Below are positions 42,357-51,232 of a stretch of 64,000 nucleotides of DNA, in pieces. This stretch comes from Bacteroidota bacterium (GTDB lineage: Bacteria > Bacteroidota > Bacteroidia > B-17B0 > Aurantibacillaceae). How positions within the stretch are numbered: position 1 is the stretch's first letter; each line of letters begins with the position of its first letter. The DNA is taken from positions 24,498-88,497 of the forward strand of contig JAQZBQ010000012.1 of assembly GCA_029237825.1 (NCBI GenBank), in the 5' to 3' direction. The position numbers and the translations under genes are program-made. The notes under the pieces were generated by a model, which had not been told where the DNA came from, made no database searches, and worked only from the letters and a program-made list of their open reading frames with translations.

Positions 42357-43862
42357 TTATTTGTTGGAAAACGAAATTTTATAGCGTGTTCCTTTATCAT
42401 CACTCACCAGATCGCAAGTGCCCTCAATTTGATGAATGAGTCCATTTAAAATGTCCATTCCCATCGAAGTTTTAGGGATGTTATCCTTATCAAAGCCACT
42501 ACCGTTATCACTAATGAGAAGGTTAACCCGCTCTTTTTCTTCATGCAAATGGATATGGATTTCACCTTCGTTTTTTGAATTAAAGGCATGCTTATAAGAA
42601 TTGGTGATCAGTTCGTTTACGATTAGCGCAAGTGGAACAGCATATGAAATATTCACTTTTACCGATTCGATATTTTTTATAACGACTACAAATCCAAACG
42701 ATTGGTAAGATGCGGTAATATGATCAATGATTTTATCGAGGTAGGCTTTGAAATCAATTTCCGCGTAATTTTTTGATTTATAAATTAGCTCATGAACCGT
42801 TGAAATGGAATCCAGTCTGTTTCGGCATTCAATAAATAATTGTTTGTGGTAATTATCTTTTGACTTTTCACTTTGCAAATTCATCAAACTACTTACAATG
42901 GCCAGATTATTTTTTACGCGATGATTTACTTCATTCAACAAAATGGTTTTTTCTTTTACTGATAATTCGAGCTCCTGTTTAACTTTTTGTTTGTTATACG
43001 ATTCAATGGTTAGTGAAACCATCTGCGCAGCAACCAAACCGTATTTTTGTTCCATTAGGGTCCATTCACGTGGTGCACCCACATTTTCGAAACAAATTAC
43101 GCCAATCATTTCTCCTTCGATCCTAACCGGAATATCCATTAACGATTGGATGTCATTTGGCCTCAGGTAAGTTTCGTCCATTTCATCCGTCCGGTTTTCT
43201 TTACTGGTATCGGTTGTGATGATAATTTTTTCCGTTTCGAAAAGGGAAAAGTACCTAGGCATAATGATCCTAGGCAACGATGCCTGGTGAACCAGTTTAT
43301 TTTCCCTTACATCATAATTTCCAATACATTGGATTTTCGTTTTATTTTCATCGAATACCCAGGCATTTACCCGTGTAGTTTGTATGGCCCGTGACGATGA
43401 CTCAAGAATTTCATAAATTGCTTCGTCGATATGACCATCACGAATCATTCTTGACTTGGAAAGATTTTCAATGGTTAAACTCTTTTTGATGATATCTTTC
43501 CGGATAATATTTTGTTGGGTATTGTCGCGCAAATAAAATATATAGAGTTCTTCGCCGGTTACTTGGTCTTCCTGATAAATAACACGAAATGCAATATTGA
43601 TATATTTTTTTGTTTTATGCTTAAAATTTTCAATGGAAAGAAATTCGCCATATTTTTTTGCCTTTTCGATGGTTTCATTAAAGGAAAAGTTCGGGTCCAG
43701 GAATAATCCGGAAAAACTTCCTCCAGCAATTTCGGAATTAGAGAACCCTAGTAAATTTTCGATGCCTTCCGATTTAAAGAGGAATTCCTGATTACTATTT
43801 AAAACAAACACGTGTTCTAAAAAATTATTGAGAACGTGTTTAATGAAAGGTTGACTTAGCAT
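42357..43862 (-). CDS. PAS-GAF-HisKA_2 histidine kinase in the paa cluster
   Basis: 501 residues. Residues about 10-130 are PAS (FVLNSNQEFLFKSEGIENLLGFS), about 150-290 GAF (SRAIQTTRVNAWVFDENKTKIQC, IPVRIEGEMIGVICFENVG), then KTILLNEVNHRVKNNLAIVSSLMN with the phosphoacceptor His, and the ATPase with NELITNSYKHAF and ISDNGSGFDKDNIP. The HisKA_2 kind often signals to PAS or GAF proteins or to a response regulator; none is present. It lies between paaG and paaD in the same orientation, so it may sense a ring metabolite (inference). Confidence 0.85.
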   Translation of the reverse strand: MLSQPFIKHVLNNFLEHVFVLNSNQEFLFKSEGIENLLGFSNSEIAGGSFSGLFLDPNFSFNETIEKAKKYGEFLSIENFKHKTKKYINIAFRVIYQEDQVTGEELYIFYLRDNTQQNIIRKDIIKKSLTIENLSKSRMIRDGHIDEAIYEILESSSRAIQTTRVNAWVFDENKTKIQCIGNYDVRENKLVHQASLPRIIMPRYFSLFETEKIIITTDTSKENRTDEMDETYLRPNDIQSLMDIPVRIEGEMIGVICFENVGAPREWTLMEQKYGLVAAQMVSLTIESYNKQKVKQELELSVKEKTILLNEVNHRVKNNLAIVSSLMNLQSEKSKDNYHKQLFIECRNRLDSISTVHELIYKSKNYAEIDFKAYLDKIIDHITASYQSFGFVVVIKNIESVKVNISYAVPLALIVNELITNSYKHAFNSKNEGEIHIHLHEEKERVNLLISDNGSGFDKDNIPKTSMGMDILNGLIHQIEGTCDLVSDDKGTRYKISFSNK

Positions 43863-43925
43863 GAAATATTAATTAAGCTAAGTTAAAACTAATTTCGTAA
43901 TTAAAAAATGAAGTTTTATCGAAAT

Positions 43926-44417
43926 TTATATGCACTTGAAGTAATCAAATGGCTCAAGGCAATCCTGGCATTGGTAAAGCGCCTTACAGGCAGTACTCCC
44001 AAATTGAGAAATTAATCTTGTATTTTTGGATTTGCATCGCGGACAAGTAACAGACTTTGGTTTTCCAGTTAGCCAGCTTTTATCTTCAGTGCTATGTTCA
44101 GGCGGTGCAATGCCATATTTCTGGAGTTTATTCTTAGCTTCTTCCGTTAACCAATCTGTGGTCCATGCCGGTGAGAAAACCATATTAATTTTTACAGTTG
44201 TAAAACCGTTTTCGATTAGTTTTTTGCGTACATCATCTTCAATTTGCTTCATTGCCGGACAACCGGAATAAGTAGGCGTAATATTTAATTCAATACTGGT
44301 ATCATCAATTAAATGAATGCGTCGTACTACGCCCAACTCCACAATAGATATCACAGGAATTTCCGGATCAGGAATTTCTGAAAGCAATGCACGGATATGT
44401 TCTTCTGTTATTTTCAT
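43926..44417 (-). CDS. paaD: Phenylacetyl-CoA epoxidase subunit PaaD
   Basis: 163 residues. The N-terminal MIP18/DUF59 domain has IPDPEIPVISIVELGVVRRI and TPTYSGCPAMKQIEDDV. The C-terminal zinc ribbon, from CPRCKSKNTRL, through ACKALYQC, to CQDCLEPF and DYFKCI, holds the cysteines typical of PaaD. It is thought to mature the iron centre of PaaE or PaaA. It starts 2 bp after the stop of the small 35-residue protein gene. Confidence 0.9.
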   Translation of the reverse strand: MKITEEHIRALLSEIPDPEIPVISIVELGVVRRIHLIDDTSIELNITPTYSGCPAMKQIEDDVRKKLIENGFTTVKINMVFSPAWTTDWLTEEAKNKLQKYGIAPPEHSTEDKSWLTGKPKSVTCPRCKSKNTRLISQFGSTACKALYQCQDCLEPFDYFKCI

Positions 44418-44418
44418 C

Positions 44419-44526
44419 CTATAAAATAAAAATAGCTGCTAAAATCATGATAATGATGATCACGATGTATTGCCAAACGTCAACAAAATACGGTGCCAGT
44501 TTTTTCCATGTTTTTTTAAGTCCCAT
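44419..44526 (-). CDS. 35-residue single-pass membrane protein
   Basis: MGLKKTWKKLAPYFVDVWQ opens it, then the hydrophobic run YIVIIIIMILAAIFIL reaches the C-terminus: a basic, amphipathic head and one tail-anchored membrane helix. It is too short for most gene finders but sits neatly in the gap between paaD (1 bp after its stop) and the lipoprotein hydrolase gene (3 bp). Length, spacing and composition argue for a real gene. Function unknown; homology to nothing I know. Confidence 0.6.
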   Translation of the reverse strand: MGLKKTWKKLAPYFVDVWQYIVIIIIMILAAIFIL

Positions 44527-44529
44527 AAT

Positions 44530-45369
44530 TTATTTATTAAGGTAAATTAAAAACCAATCTGCTATTTTATCCCATTCGGATGCAGCTAAATCAAAAAAGA
44601 GCTGATGATCACCCTCATATTCCTTGTAAACGTTTTTAATAAATAAGGAATCAAGTCGTTCATGAAACCTCTTAGCATCCTCGAGACTTACAATTTCATC
44701 GGATTTCGCCGACACTAAGTATGTCGGTATTTTATAGGATTCAACGTAATAGAACGGACTATTGGATAGCCAGGCATTAGCAGAACTCAAATATGAAGTT
44801 CCAACATATTGAGAAATTAACGTATGAATGGTATGGTTAGTATCCGTATAATATGGGTGAGTAAGATTAGCCAGACCCGAAATGCTTGCTACCGCTTTAA
44901 TATTTCCGTTTTTAAAGGAGTACAATAATGCCAGCTGGCTTCCGGCGCTGTATCCCATCATACCTATGGCATCGGTTGATAAATTATAGGTTGATGCCTG
45001 ATTGGTTAAAAAAGAAACGGCGTTCTTAATATCAGAATTTATCTGGTCAGCAGTATTTTGTCCATCAGCTAAGGAATATTCAATGCTTGCTACGGCAATT
45101 CCTTTATTCAAAAATGGCATTAAGAAACTATTAACCTGGGATTTATCTCCGCCTATCCAGCCTCCGCCATGAACGAATATAACCAGTGGAAGTTTTTTTC
45201 CGTGATTTCTTGGAATGAATAAATCTAATTGGTTGCGCGGTTTAGATCCATAATCAATATTTTTAATTTCATCAAAACTCTTGATTTCTTTATCCTTTTG
45301 ACATGAAAACAAAATGAAGCAGATAAAAAGTAGTGAATAAAAATATTTGTGAATGGCTTGTAAACGCAA
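44530..45369 (-). CDS. Lipoprotein alpha/beta hydrolase (BD-FAE-like)
   Basis: 279 residues. The leader YSLLFICFILFSCQKD is a lipobox signal. The hydrolase has the oxyanion HGGGW in VIFVHGGGWIGGDKSQV, nucleophile Ser in IGMMGYSAGSQLALL, the acid Asp in VSAKSDEIVSLED and His in GDHQLFFDL. It resembles the carboxylesterase type with an HGGGW loop. In this position, between paaD and paaC, it may free an aromatic acid from an ester outside the cell for the pathway (inference). Confidence 0.85.
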   Translation of the reverse strand: MRLQAIHKYFYSLLFICFILFSCQKDKEIKSFDEIKNIDYGSKPRNQLDLFIPRNHGKKLPLVIFVHGGGWIGGDKSQVNSFLMPFLNKGIAVASIEYSLADGQNTADQINSDIKNAVSFLTNQASTYNLSTDAIGMMGYSAGSQLALLYSFKNGNIKAVASISGLANLTHPYYTDTNHTIHTLISQYVGTSYLSSANAWLSNSPFYYVESYKIPTYLVSAKSDEIVSLEDAKRFHERLDSLFIKNVYKEYEGDHQLFFDLAASEWDKIADWFLIYLNK

Positions 45370-45399
45370 CAGGTGTAATTATAAGAGTTTTAATTTGAA

Positions 45400-46158
45400 C
45401 TACCATTTGGCGTCAGGATACATCCTAGGCAAGGCCTGCATTTCTGCTAATATAAAAGCCAGGTGCTCCGTATGAATGCCTTTACGACTACCGGTTTGCA
45501 TAAAAACGTTTTCAGGTTTTTCCAATGTCGATTTTTGTAATAGGTCATCCATGTGTTTTTGCCATTTATCTTTTACTTTACTTAAATCAACAGCAATTCC
45601 TACCTTGATCAATAATGCATCCACTTCAGTCATTTCAAATAGCTCACCAGTGTATTGCCACAATTCATTCAATGCATTTTGTATGCGCGTATGGCTTTCT
45701 TCTGTACCGTCGCCAAATCGCTCTACCCAGGAGGATGAATGGCGCAAGTGGTAGGTAACTTCTTTGATCGATTTTTGTGCAATTCCTGCCAATGTTTCGT
45801 CCTTACTTTTCGTGAGTTCCGAATAAAAATAAAAATCAAAACAATCAACAATGGCCTGCCTCATGATGGTCATGGCATAATCGCCGTTTGGTAATTCGGT
45901 GATCTGGTTATTTAAAAACTGACGATCGTTCCTGAGATAAGCTAGGTCATCTGCACTGCGGCCTTTATTCTCTATAGTTGAGGCGTATTCATACAATGAT
46001 TTAGCTGCTCCTGTAATATCAAGTGCAATATTAGTGAGGGCCAGGTCTTCTTCCAGAAAAGGGCCGTGACCCGTCCATTCACTAAGGCGCTGACCCAGTA
46101 TCAGGTTGGTGTCTGCAATACGCAAGGTGTATTGAAATAAGGCTTCTTGTGTTGTCAT
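45400..46158 (-). CDS. paaC: Phenylacetyl-CoA epoxidase subunit PaaC
   Basis: 252 residues, ferritin-like and without a full di-iron set, as in PaaC. Typical stretches: YTLRIADTNLILGQRLSEWTGHGPFLEEDLALTNIALD, GDYAMTIMRQAIVDCFDFYFYSELTKS and KSIKEVTYHLRHSSSWVERFGDGTEESHTRI. It forms the catalytic AC core with PaaA. Order A-B-C, with paaA upstream, all on the minus strand. Confidence 0.93.
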   Translation of the reverse strand: MTTQEALFQYTLRIADTNLILGQRLSEWTGHGPFLEEDLALTNIALDITGAAKSLYEYASTIENKGRSADDLAYLRNDRQFLNNQITELPNGDYAMTIMRQAIVDCFDFYFYSELTKSKDETLAGIAQKSIKEVTYHLRHSSSWVERFGDGTEESHTRIQNALNELWQYTGELFEMTEVDALLIKVGIAVDLSKVKDKWQKHMDDLLQKSTLEKPENVFMQTGSRKGIHTEHLAFILAEMQALPRMYPDAKW

Positions 46159-46237
46159 GTTTTATCTTCCGCTGCTTCGCGGATATTCACAGATTTATTT
46201 ACGTTTATTTGTTTGCAACAGTCCCAATCCATCACAA

Positions 46238-46525
46238 TTACATGTGGCCAATAGCATCAGGAATCTGGTAAAATGTAGGATGGCGGTACACTTTGTCATT
46301 AGCTGGTTCAAAGAAAGGACCTATGTCTTCCGGACTACTCGCTACAATAGCATTGGAAGGTACTGCCCAAATTGACACGCCTTCTCCGCGACGTGTATAA
46401 AGATCTCTGGCGTTTTGCAAAGCCATTTCCTTATCAAAAGCGTGTAAACTCCCGCAATGAACAAATGGTTGACCGGCTTTTTTTTGTAAAAATATTTCCC
46501 AAACTGGGCCTTGATTATCTGACAT
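46238..46525 (-). CDS. paaB: Phenylacetyl-CoA epoxidase subunit PaaB
   Basis: 95 residues, the usual size: GPVWEIFLQKKAGQPFVHCGSLHAFDKEMALQNARDLYTRRGEGVSIWAVPSNAI. The final residues run to GHM. It bridges AC dimers in the epoxidase. It is 22 bp after paaA and 79 bp before paaC. Confidence 0.93.
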   Translation of the reverse strand: MSDNQGPVWEIFLQKKAGQPFVHCGSLHAFDKEMALQNARDLYTRRGEGVSIWAVPSNAIVASSPEDIGPFFEPANDKVYRHPTFYQIPDAIGHM

Positions 46526-46547
46526 CTTGTTTTTCTTTAAAAATTAT

Positions 46548-47489
46548 TTATGCTGCTTCGTAAACTTCTTTCCTTTTGCGTGCAAAAGCCTGTGCTGCTT
46601 CTCTTACCCAGGCTCCTTCCTTGTGTGCCTTGTTTCGCGCTAACAACCGTTGCTTGTTGCAGGGTCCGTTTCCGCTGATTACATTTTTAAATTCAACCCA
46701 ATCCGGTTCGCTGTAATCATAACCTTTCTTACTCTCATTCCATTTTAGATTTTTATCCGGAACAGTTAGACCTAAATATTCTACCTGCGGTACCGTTTGA
46801 TTCACAAACTTTTGACGTAACTGGTCGTTTGTTTCGCGTTTAATACGCCATTTTAATGCATTTTCGCTGTTCGGTGATTCAGAATCCGGTGGACCAAACA
46901 TCATCATCGTGGGATACCACCAACGGTTCAACGCATCCTGGGCCATTGCTTTTTGATCAGCTGTACCAAAGGCAAGATGAGTCATAATTTCAAATCCCTG
47001 GCGCTGGTGAAAACTCTCTTCTTTGCAAATCCTAACCATGGCCCGTGCATAAGGTCCATACGAAGTGCGTTGCAACATCACCTGATTCATAATGGCTGCT
47101 CCATCCACTAACCATCCCACGGCACCAATATCCGCCCAGGTTAAGGTAGGGTAATTAAAAATAGAAGAATATTTAGCTTTACCCGTATGCAGGTTATTCA
47201 GTAACTCATCACGGCTAACTCCTAAGGTTTCTGCTGCTGTATACAAATACAATCCATGTCCGCCTTCATCCTGAACTTTTGCAAGTAAAACAACTTTTGC
47301 ACGCAGGCTGGGGGCGCGGGTAATCCAGTTCCCCTCAGGCAACATTCCCACAATTTCAGAATGTGCATGCTGGGAAATCTGGCGTATTAAATGTTTACGG
47401 TAATTTTCCGGCATCCAGTCTTTTGGCTCAACCATTTCATTTTTTGCCAGCTTACTTTCAAACACTTCTTCAAATTTATTTTCTTCCAT
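46548..47489 (-). CDS. paaA: Phenylacetyl-CoA epoxidase catalytic subunit PaaA
   Basis: 313 residues. The di-iron ligands lie in the ferritin-like core: the EXXH pairs are in [16 protein letters not shown] and [13 protein letters not shown]. The protein matches the catalytic PaaA in length and ends in a basic helix ([11 protein letters not shown]). It hydroxylates, or rather epoxidises, the ring of phenylacetyl-CoA with O2 and electrons from PaaE. It is the first gene of the minus-strand unit, with a clear promoter at 47510-47541. Confidence 0.95.
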   Translation of the reverse strand: MEENKFEEVFESKLAKNEMVEPKDWMPENYRKHLIRQISQHAHSEIVGMLPEGNWITRAPSLRAKVVLLAKVQDEGGHGLYLYTAAETLGVSRDELLNNLHTGKAKYSSIFNYPTLTWADIGAVGWLVDGAAIMNQVMLQRTSYGPYARAMVRICKEESFHQRQGFEIMTHLAFGTADQKAMAQDALNRWWYPTMMMFGPPDSESPNSENALKWRIKRETNDQLRQKFVNQTVPQVEYLGLTVPDKNLKWNESKKGYDYSEPDWVEFKNVISGNGPCNKQRLLARNKAHKEGAWVREAAQAFARKRKEVYEAA

Positions 47490-47509
47490 TTTTTATTGTA
47501 TGAGTAACA

Positions 47510-47541
47510 CAAATATAACCCTTTGAGCGCTTTTTTTCAAA
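47510..47541 (-). promoter_or_regulatory. Bacteroidota-type promoter of paaABC
   Basis: On the minus strand TTTG (47538-47541), a 20-bp gap, then TATATTTG (47510-47517), a full match to the -33/-7 consensus. The -7 box is 20 bp before the paaA ATG, so the leader is short. Confidence 0.82.
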
Positions 47542-47543
47542 GG
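47520..47543. promoter_or_regulatory. Inverted repeat over the -33 region of the paaA promoter
   Basis: CCTTTGA (47520-47526) and TCAAAGG (47537-47543), a 7-bp perfect inverted repeat with a 10-bp spacer, covers the -33 box and the spacer. It is a candidate operator. No TetR or GntR regulator gene is in the window. Confidence 0.5.
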
Positions 47544-47637
47544 TTTTTTACTGATTTTGGTCAACTTCAAACAATAAAGCCTAATTCCTGTCAATTATCA
47601 TATTTAAATTTTATTTTTACCGACTAAAAATTAAATA

Positions 47638-48717
47638 ATGGCAAGATTCCACACCTTAAAAATTAAAGATATTCGAAGAGAAACAGCCGATGCAGTATCA
47701 ATTGCATTTGATATTCCTTTAGCTGTACAACACGAGTATCAGTTTAAACAAGGTCAATATATTACAGTAAAATTATCGGTGAATGGCGAGGAACTTCGTC
47801 GTTCGTATAGCATTTGCACGAGCCCTTATAGCGAAAAGGAACTGCGTGTGGCTGTAAAAGAAGTAAAAGACGGAAGAGTTTCTACTCAAATGAACTGTAA
47901 CTGGAAAGTAGGTGAAAATGTAGAAGTGATGACACCTATGGGAAGCTTTAGTTCTGTTCTTTCAGGAAGCAATAAAAAGCATTATGTATTGTTTGCAGGC
48001 GGAAGTGGAATTACGCCGATGATGAGTATATTAAAAAGTGTTTTATATATTGAAAAGCAAAGTACAATAACACTCGTATACGCAAACCGCGATGAAGATG
48101 CTGTGATCTTTAAAGGGGAATTGGAAAAAATTGTTTCGGAGAACGCGGAGCGCTTTAAAATGATAAATGTTTATGACAACCCCAAACACGCAGTTAGTGA
48201 ATTACAGCAAGGCTTATTAACTATCGATCGCGTGAAAAAGATCATTGAGAGTTATGCCTGCGGCAATGCTGATGAATATTTCATTTGCGGACCAGGCCCA
48301 ATGATGGAAAACATTAAGCAAGCCCTTGAAGATTTAAAAATTGCGAAGGAGAAAATTCATATTGAATATTTCAGCGCGGTTGCCGATGCTGTTGCTAAAG
48401 CTGAAAAAACCGGCTCAGTTGTCGGCGCGGATGTAAATAGCGAGGTGACAGTTATTCAGTACGGCATTGAAACCACGATGAAGTTAAACACCGGAGGGTT
48501 AACCATCTTGGATGCAGCCATTGAAGCAGGTGTAGATGCGCCGTTTAGCTGTAAAGGAGCCGTTTGCTGCACCTGCCGTGCGAAGGTAATGGAAGGTAAA
48601 GTAAAAATGGACAATAACTTTGCTTTAACAGAAGCAGAGGTTGAGGATGGTTTTGTGCTGACCTGCCAGGCCCATCCTTTAACAGAGAAAGTCATTATCG
48701 ATTTCGATGCTCTATAA
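47638..48717 (+). CDS. paaE: Phenylacetyl-CoA epoxidase reductase PaaE
   Basis: 359 residues. The FAD-binding motif is RRSYSICTSPYSEKELRVAVKE; the NAD(P)H part has GGSGITPMMSILKSV and CGPGPMMENIKQAL; the C-terminal plant-type ferredoxin keeps its four Cys in APFSCKGAVCCTCRAKV and VLTCQAHP. It passes electrons from NADPH to PaaA. It is divergent from paaA over 148 bp; a terminator follows it. Confidence 0.93.
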   Translation: MARFHTLKIKDIRRETADAVSIAFDIPLAVQHEYQFKQGQYITVKLSVNGEELRRSYSICTSPYSEKELRVAVKEVKDGRVSTQMNCNWKVGENVEVMTPMGSFSSVLSGSNKKHYVLFAGGSGITPMMSILKSVLYIEKQSTITLVYANRDEDAVIFKGELEKIVSENAERFKMINVYDNPKHAVSELQQGLLTIDRVKKIIESYACGNADEYFICGPGPMMENIKQALEDLKIAKEKIHIEYFSAVADAVAKAEKTGSVVGADVNSEVTVIQYGIETTMKLNTGGLTILDAAIEAGVDAPFSCKGAVCCTCRAKVMEGKVKMDNNFALTEAEVEDGFVLTCQAHPLTEKVIIDFDAL

Positions 48718-48734
48718 TCTATTTCTTAATGAAT

Positions 48735-48762
48735 AAGCCCTGTTGCAAAGCAGGGCTTTTTT
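48735..48762 (+). terminator. Rho-independent terminator after paaE
   Basis: AAGCCCTG (48735-48742) and CAGGGCTT (48751-48758) form an 8-bp stem with a loop of 8, followed by a T run. It lies 18 bp after the paaE stop. Confidence 0.9.
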
Positions 48763-48781
48763 ATTTAGCGCCCCCAAAAAA

Positions 48782-49330
48782 TTAGAAGCCGAGACTTTTG
48801 CTAAGCAAATAGTTGCCTTCAATGACTAATTGTTCATTAATACGGTTGCCGATGATGATTAACTCATTTGGACAGGACTTGTTCACATTCAGTTCCATAT
48901 GAACGATTGGATGCGTTTGTGTTTCCAATGCAGCAATTAAATGAAGCTTTTCGGGGTTAAGCACCGAGGTATGTTTAAGATCAAAATACCAGGTGTCGGT
49001 TTCCTTTAGTTTGAGGTAAGGGAACTTTTTATTTGGATAGCTGTTGTAACCGGATACATAATACTTTAACATATAAACGGAGTCTTTTCGAGAAACGACA
49101 AATTTCTCTGTCACTGTAATTCTTTTCTTGCTGGTTTTTAGTTTTTGTCCGTTTGAAAAGGTTAATTCACTTGACGCGCTATCCACGTGACATTGGTAAT
49201 AGGTTAGCGAATCGCCGGATTTTAATTTTGCAATCTCAGTTTTACTTAAATGAAGTGGAAACAAATTACCAGGAAGTACCTTGTAAAAAAAGTATGTGCT
49301 AAATATAGCGAGTATGAATGCAATTTTCAC
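48782..49330 (-). CDS. Hypothetical membrane-anchored protein
   Basis: 182 residues with an N-terminal hydrophobic segment (IAFILAIFSTYFFYKVL) acting as signal or anchor. The rest is beta-rich, with a SYQCHVDS motif and ELNVNKSCPNELIII; no known family. It lies 3 bp downstream of purT and is likely co-transcribed. No function can be proposed. Confidence 0.65.
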   Translation of the reverse strand: MKIAFILAIFSTYFFYKVLPGNLFPLHLSKTEIAKLKSGDSLTYYQCHVDSASSELTFSNGQKLKTSKKRITVTEKFVVSRKDSVYMLKYYVSGYNSYPNKKFPYLKLKETDTWYFDLKHTSVLNPEKLHLIAALETQTHPIVHMELNVNKSCPNELIIIGNRINEQLVIEGNYLLSKSLGF

Positions 49331-49333
49331 CTG

Positions 49334-50500
49334 CTAAACAATGGAAATTTTTTTTGCCAGATCAATGGCCTTTTGTTTTACCTGCTCAATATCAGATTGC
49401 AGGCTGTCATAAGTTAATACCACACCCATGCGCCGGTATGGTCGTGTAGTGGGTTTTCCAAACATTCTCACATCGGTATTTACGTTTTGTAATAATTCAG
49501 GGATTCCTGAAAACGCATAGGATGTTGCTTCTGCGCTGGCCAATAAAACTGCAGAAGCGCCATGTTGTTTCAATTGAACTTCCGGAATGGGCAATCCTAA
49601 TATCGCCCGTGCGTGTAATTCAAACTCGCTGAGGTTTTGTGTATTTGCCAGGGTTACCATTCCTGTATCGTGCGGTCGCGGTGATAACTCTGAGAAATAA
49701 ACACCGTTATCAGTTAAAAAGAATTCCACTCCCCAGATACCCGCTCCGGTTAGTGCCTCCGTTACTTTCGCCGCCATTTGCTGCGCTTCCATTAAATCAG
49801 CTTCTCCAATTGCGCATGGTTGCCAGCTCTCCTGGTAATCGCCACGTTCCTGACGATGACCGATTGGTGGGCAAAACAAAGTCTTCCCATTTTTTTGGGT
49901 AACCGTTAGCAAAGTAATTTCAGAATTGAACTTGATAAATTCTTCAATGATTATTTCTTTATAGTCGCCACGGGAACCCTCCAGGGCGTAGGTCCAGGAT
50001 TTTTCAATATCTTCTTCAGATTTAATGATGCTTTGCCCTTTTCCACTACTGCTCATTAAAGGTTTCACCACACATGGAATTCCAATTTTATATACCGCGC
50101 TCTTGAATTGTTCGAGAGTGGTTGCGTAGAGGTATCGGGCTGTTCTTAAATGCAACTCTTTTGCAGCCAAATCGCGGATGGCCTTCCGATTCATTGTAAA
50201 GTTAGCGGCCTTAGCACTTGGCACAACGGTAATTCCCTTTTTTTCGTAGTCATAAAAACGTTCTGTGCGGATCGCTTCGATTTCCGGAACAATTAGATCG
50301 GGTTGATGTTTAGTTACCACTCTATCTAACGCATCGCCATTAAGCATATCAATTACCTCATGTTCGTGAGCAACCTGCATGGCCGGTGCATTTGGATAGG
50401 AGTCTACAGCAATCACATATTGACCTAAGCGCTGCAAAGCAATGGTTACTTCTTTTCCTAATTCACCTGATCCCAGTAATAAAATTTTGTGACGTTTCAT
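49334..50500 (-). CDS. purT: Formate-dependent phosphoribosylglycinamide formyltransferase (GAR transformylase 2)
   Basis: 388 residues. The ATP-grasp layout is clear: [55 protein letters not shown], then [50 protein letters not shown] and the end [15 protein letters not shown]. It formylates GAR with formate and ATP in purine synthesis. It is the middle of three genes on the minus strand. Confidence 0.95.
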   Translation of the reverse strand: MKRHKILLLGSGELGKEVTIALQRLGQYVIAVDSYPNAPAMQVAHEHEVIDMLNGDALDRVVTKHQPDLIVPEIEAIRTERFYDYEKKGITVVPSAKAANFTMNRKAIRDLAAKELHLRTARYLYATTLEQFKSAVYKIGIPCVVKPLMSSSGKGQSIIKSEEDIEKSWTYALEGSRGDYKEIIIEEFIKFNSEITLLTVTQKNGKTLFCPPIGHRQERGDYQESWQPCAIGEADLMEAQQMAAKVTEALTGAGIWGVEFFLTDNGVYFSELSPRPHDTGMVTLANTQNLSEFELHARAILGLPIPEVQLKQHGASAVLLASAEATSYAFSGIPELLQNVNTDVRMFGKPTTRPYRRMGVVLTYDSLQSDIEQVKQKAIDLAKKISIV

Positions 50501-50506
50501 ATGGTA

Positions 50507-51145
50507 TTAAAATCTGAATTTAATGGTGCCTGGTAATTTATCTTTCAATATTCCGAAATAAAGGCCGTATCCTGCAGCCAGCCCAACTGTACCGCCTATC
50601 AAAGCTTTTATTCGTCGTTTGGTTCTTGAAACCCGTTCATACCCCAGGATATATGCATCGTGATCGATGTAATTCGGATTAGAGATGGTGTTATGTTTAA
50701 TTCTAACTTTTGTAATACCGCTTAATGCCATATAACTGTAGGGAAAAATTGGTGCAAAAAATAAACCCAATCCTCCGCTTCCAAGCCCTACGATGCCGGC
50801 GCCGATCAAGGATCCATTTGCTTTGAATCCTTTACGTGCATCCCTTTCTCCATAAATATAATATTGCATTTCATCGCGGGTAAAATAATTTCCATTCAAA
50901 GTATCCTGCGAATAGTAATAATCTGTGAAGCCGGTCGAGTATTTTACACAATAAATTTCATCGTATTCGTAATGCAATTTTTTGGAAATATCCGCCGGGT
51001 TTACTATCGTAACAGCGCCAATGAGGGTATCCAATACTTTCTCAACCACATAATTCCCGTTCATGAGAATGATCGTGTCCTTATTTTGGGAGTAAGTTGA
51101 AAATGTAAAAAACAGGAATGTAAAAAATAGATAGAACCGTTGCAT
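50507..51145 (-). CDS. Secreted hypothetical protein
   Basis: 212 residues from the ATG at 51145, which gives a signal peptide (RFYLFFTFLFFTFSTYSQ); the frame reaches 51184. The mature part starts with a beta-rich domain (KDTIILMNGNYVVEKVLDTLIGAVTIVNPADIS, EIYCVKYSTGFTDYYYS) and has two glycine-rich membrane-like segments (SLIGAGIVGLGSGGLGLFFAP, IGGTVGLAAGYGLYFGIL). No family is recognised. It precedes purT by 6 bp. Confidence 0.68.
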   Translation of the reverse strand: MQRFYLFFTFLFFTFSTYSQNKDTIILMNGNYVVEKVLDTLIGAVTIVNPADISKKLHYEYDEIYCVKYSTGFTDYYYSQDTLNGNYFTRDEMQYYIYGERDARKGFKANGSLIGAGIVGLGSGGLGLFFAPIFPYSYMALSGITKVRIKHNTISNPNYIDHDAYILGYERVSRTKRRIKALIGGTVGLAAGYGLYFGILKDKLPGTIKFRF

Positions 51146-51232
51146 TACAATGAATTTTTGAAACAAGTTTACACATAATACCAATTAAAAGCTATCAAAT
51201 AGTATTGACAAGTCGGGCATTTTATTCAAAGT

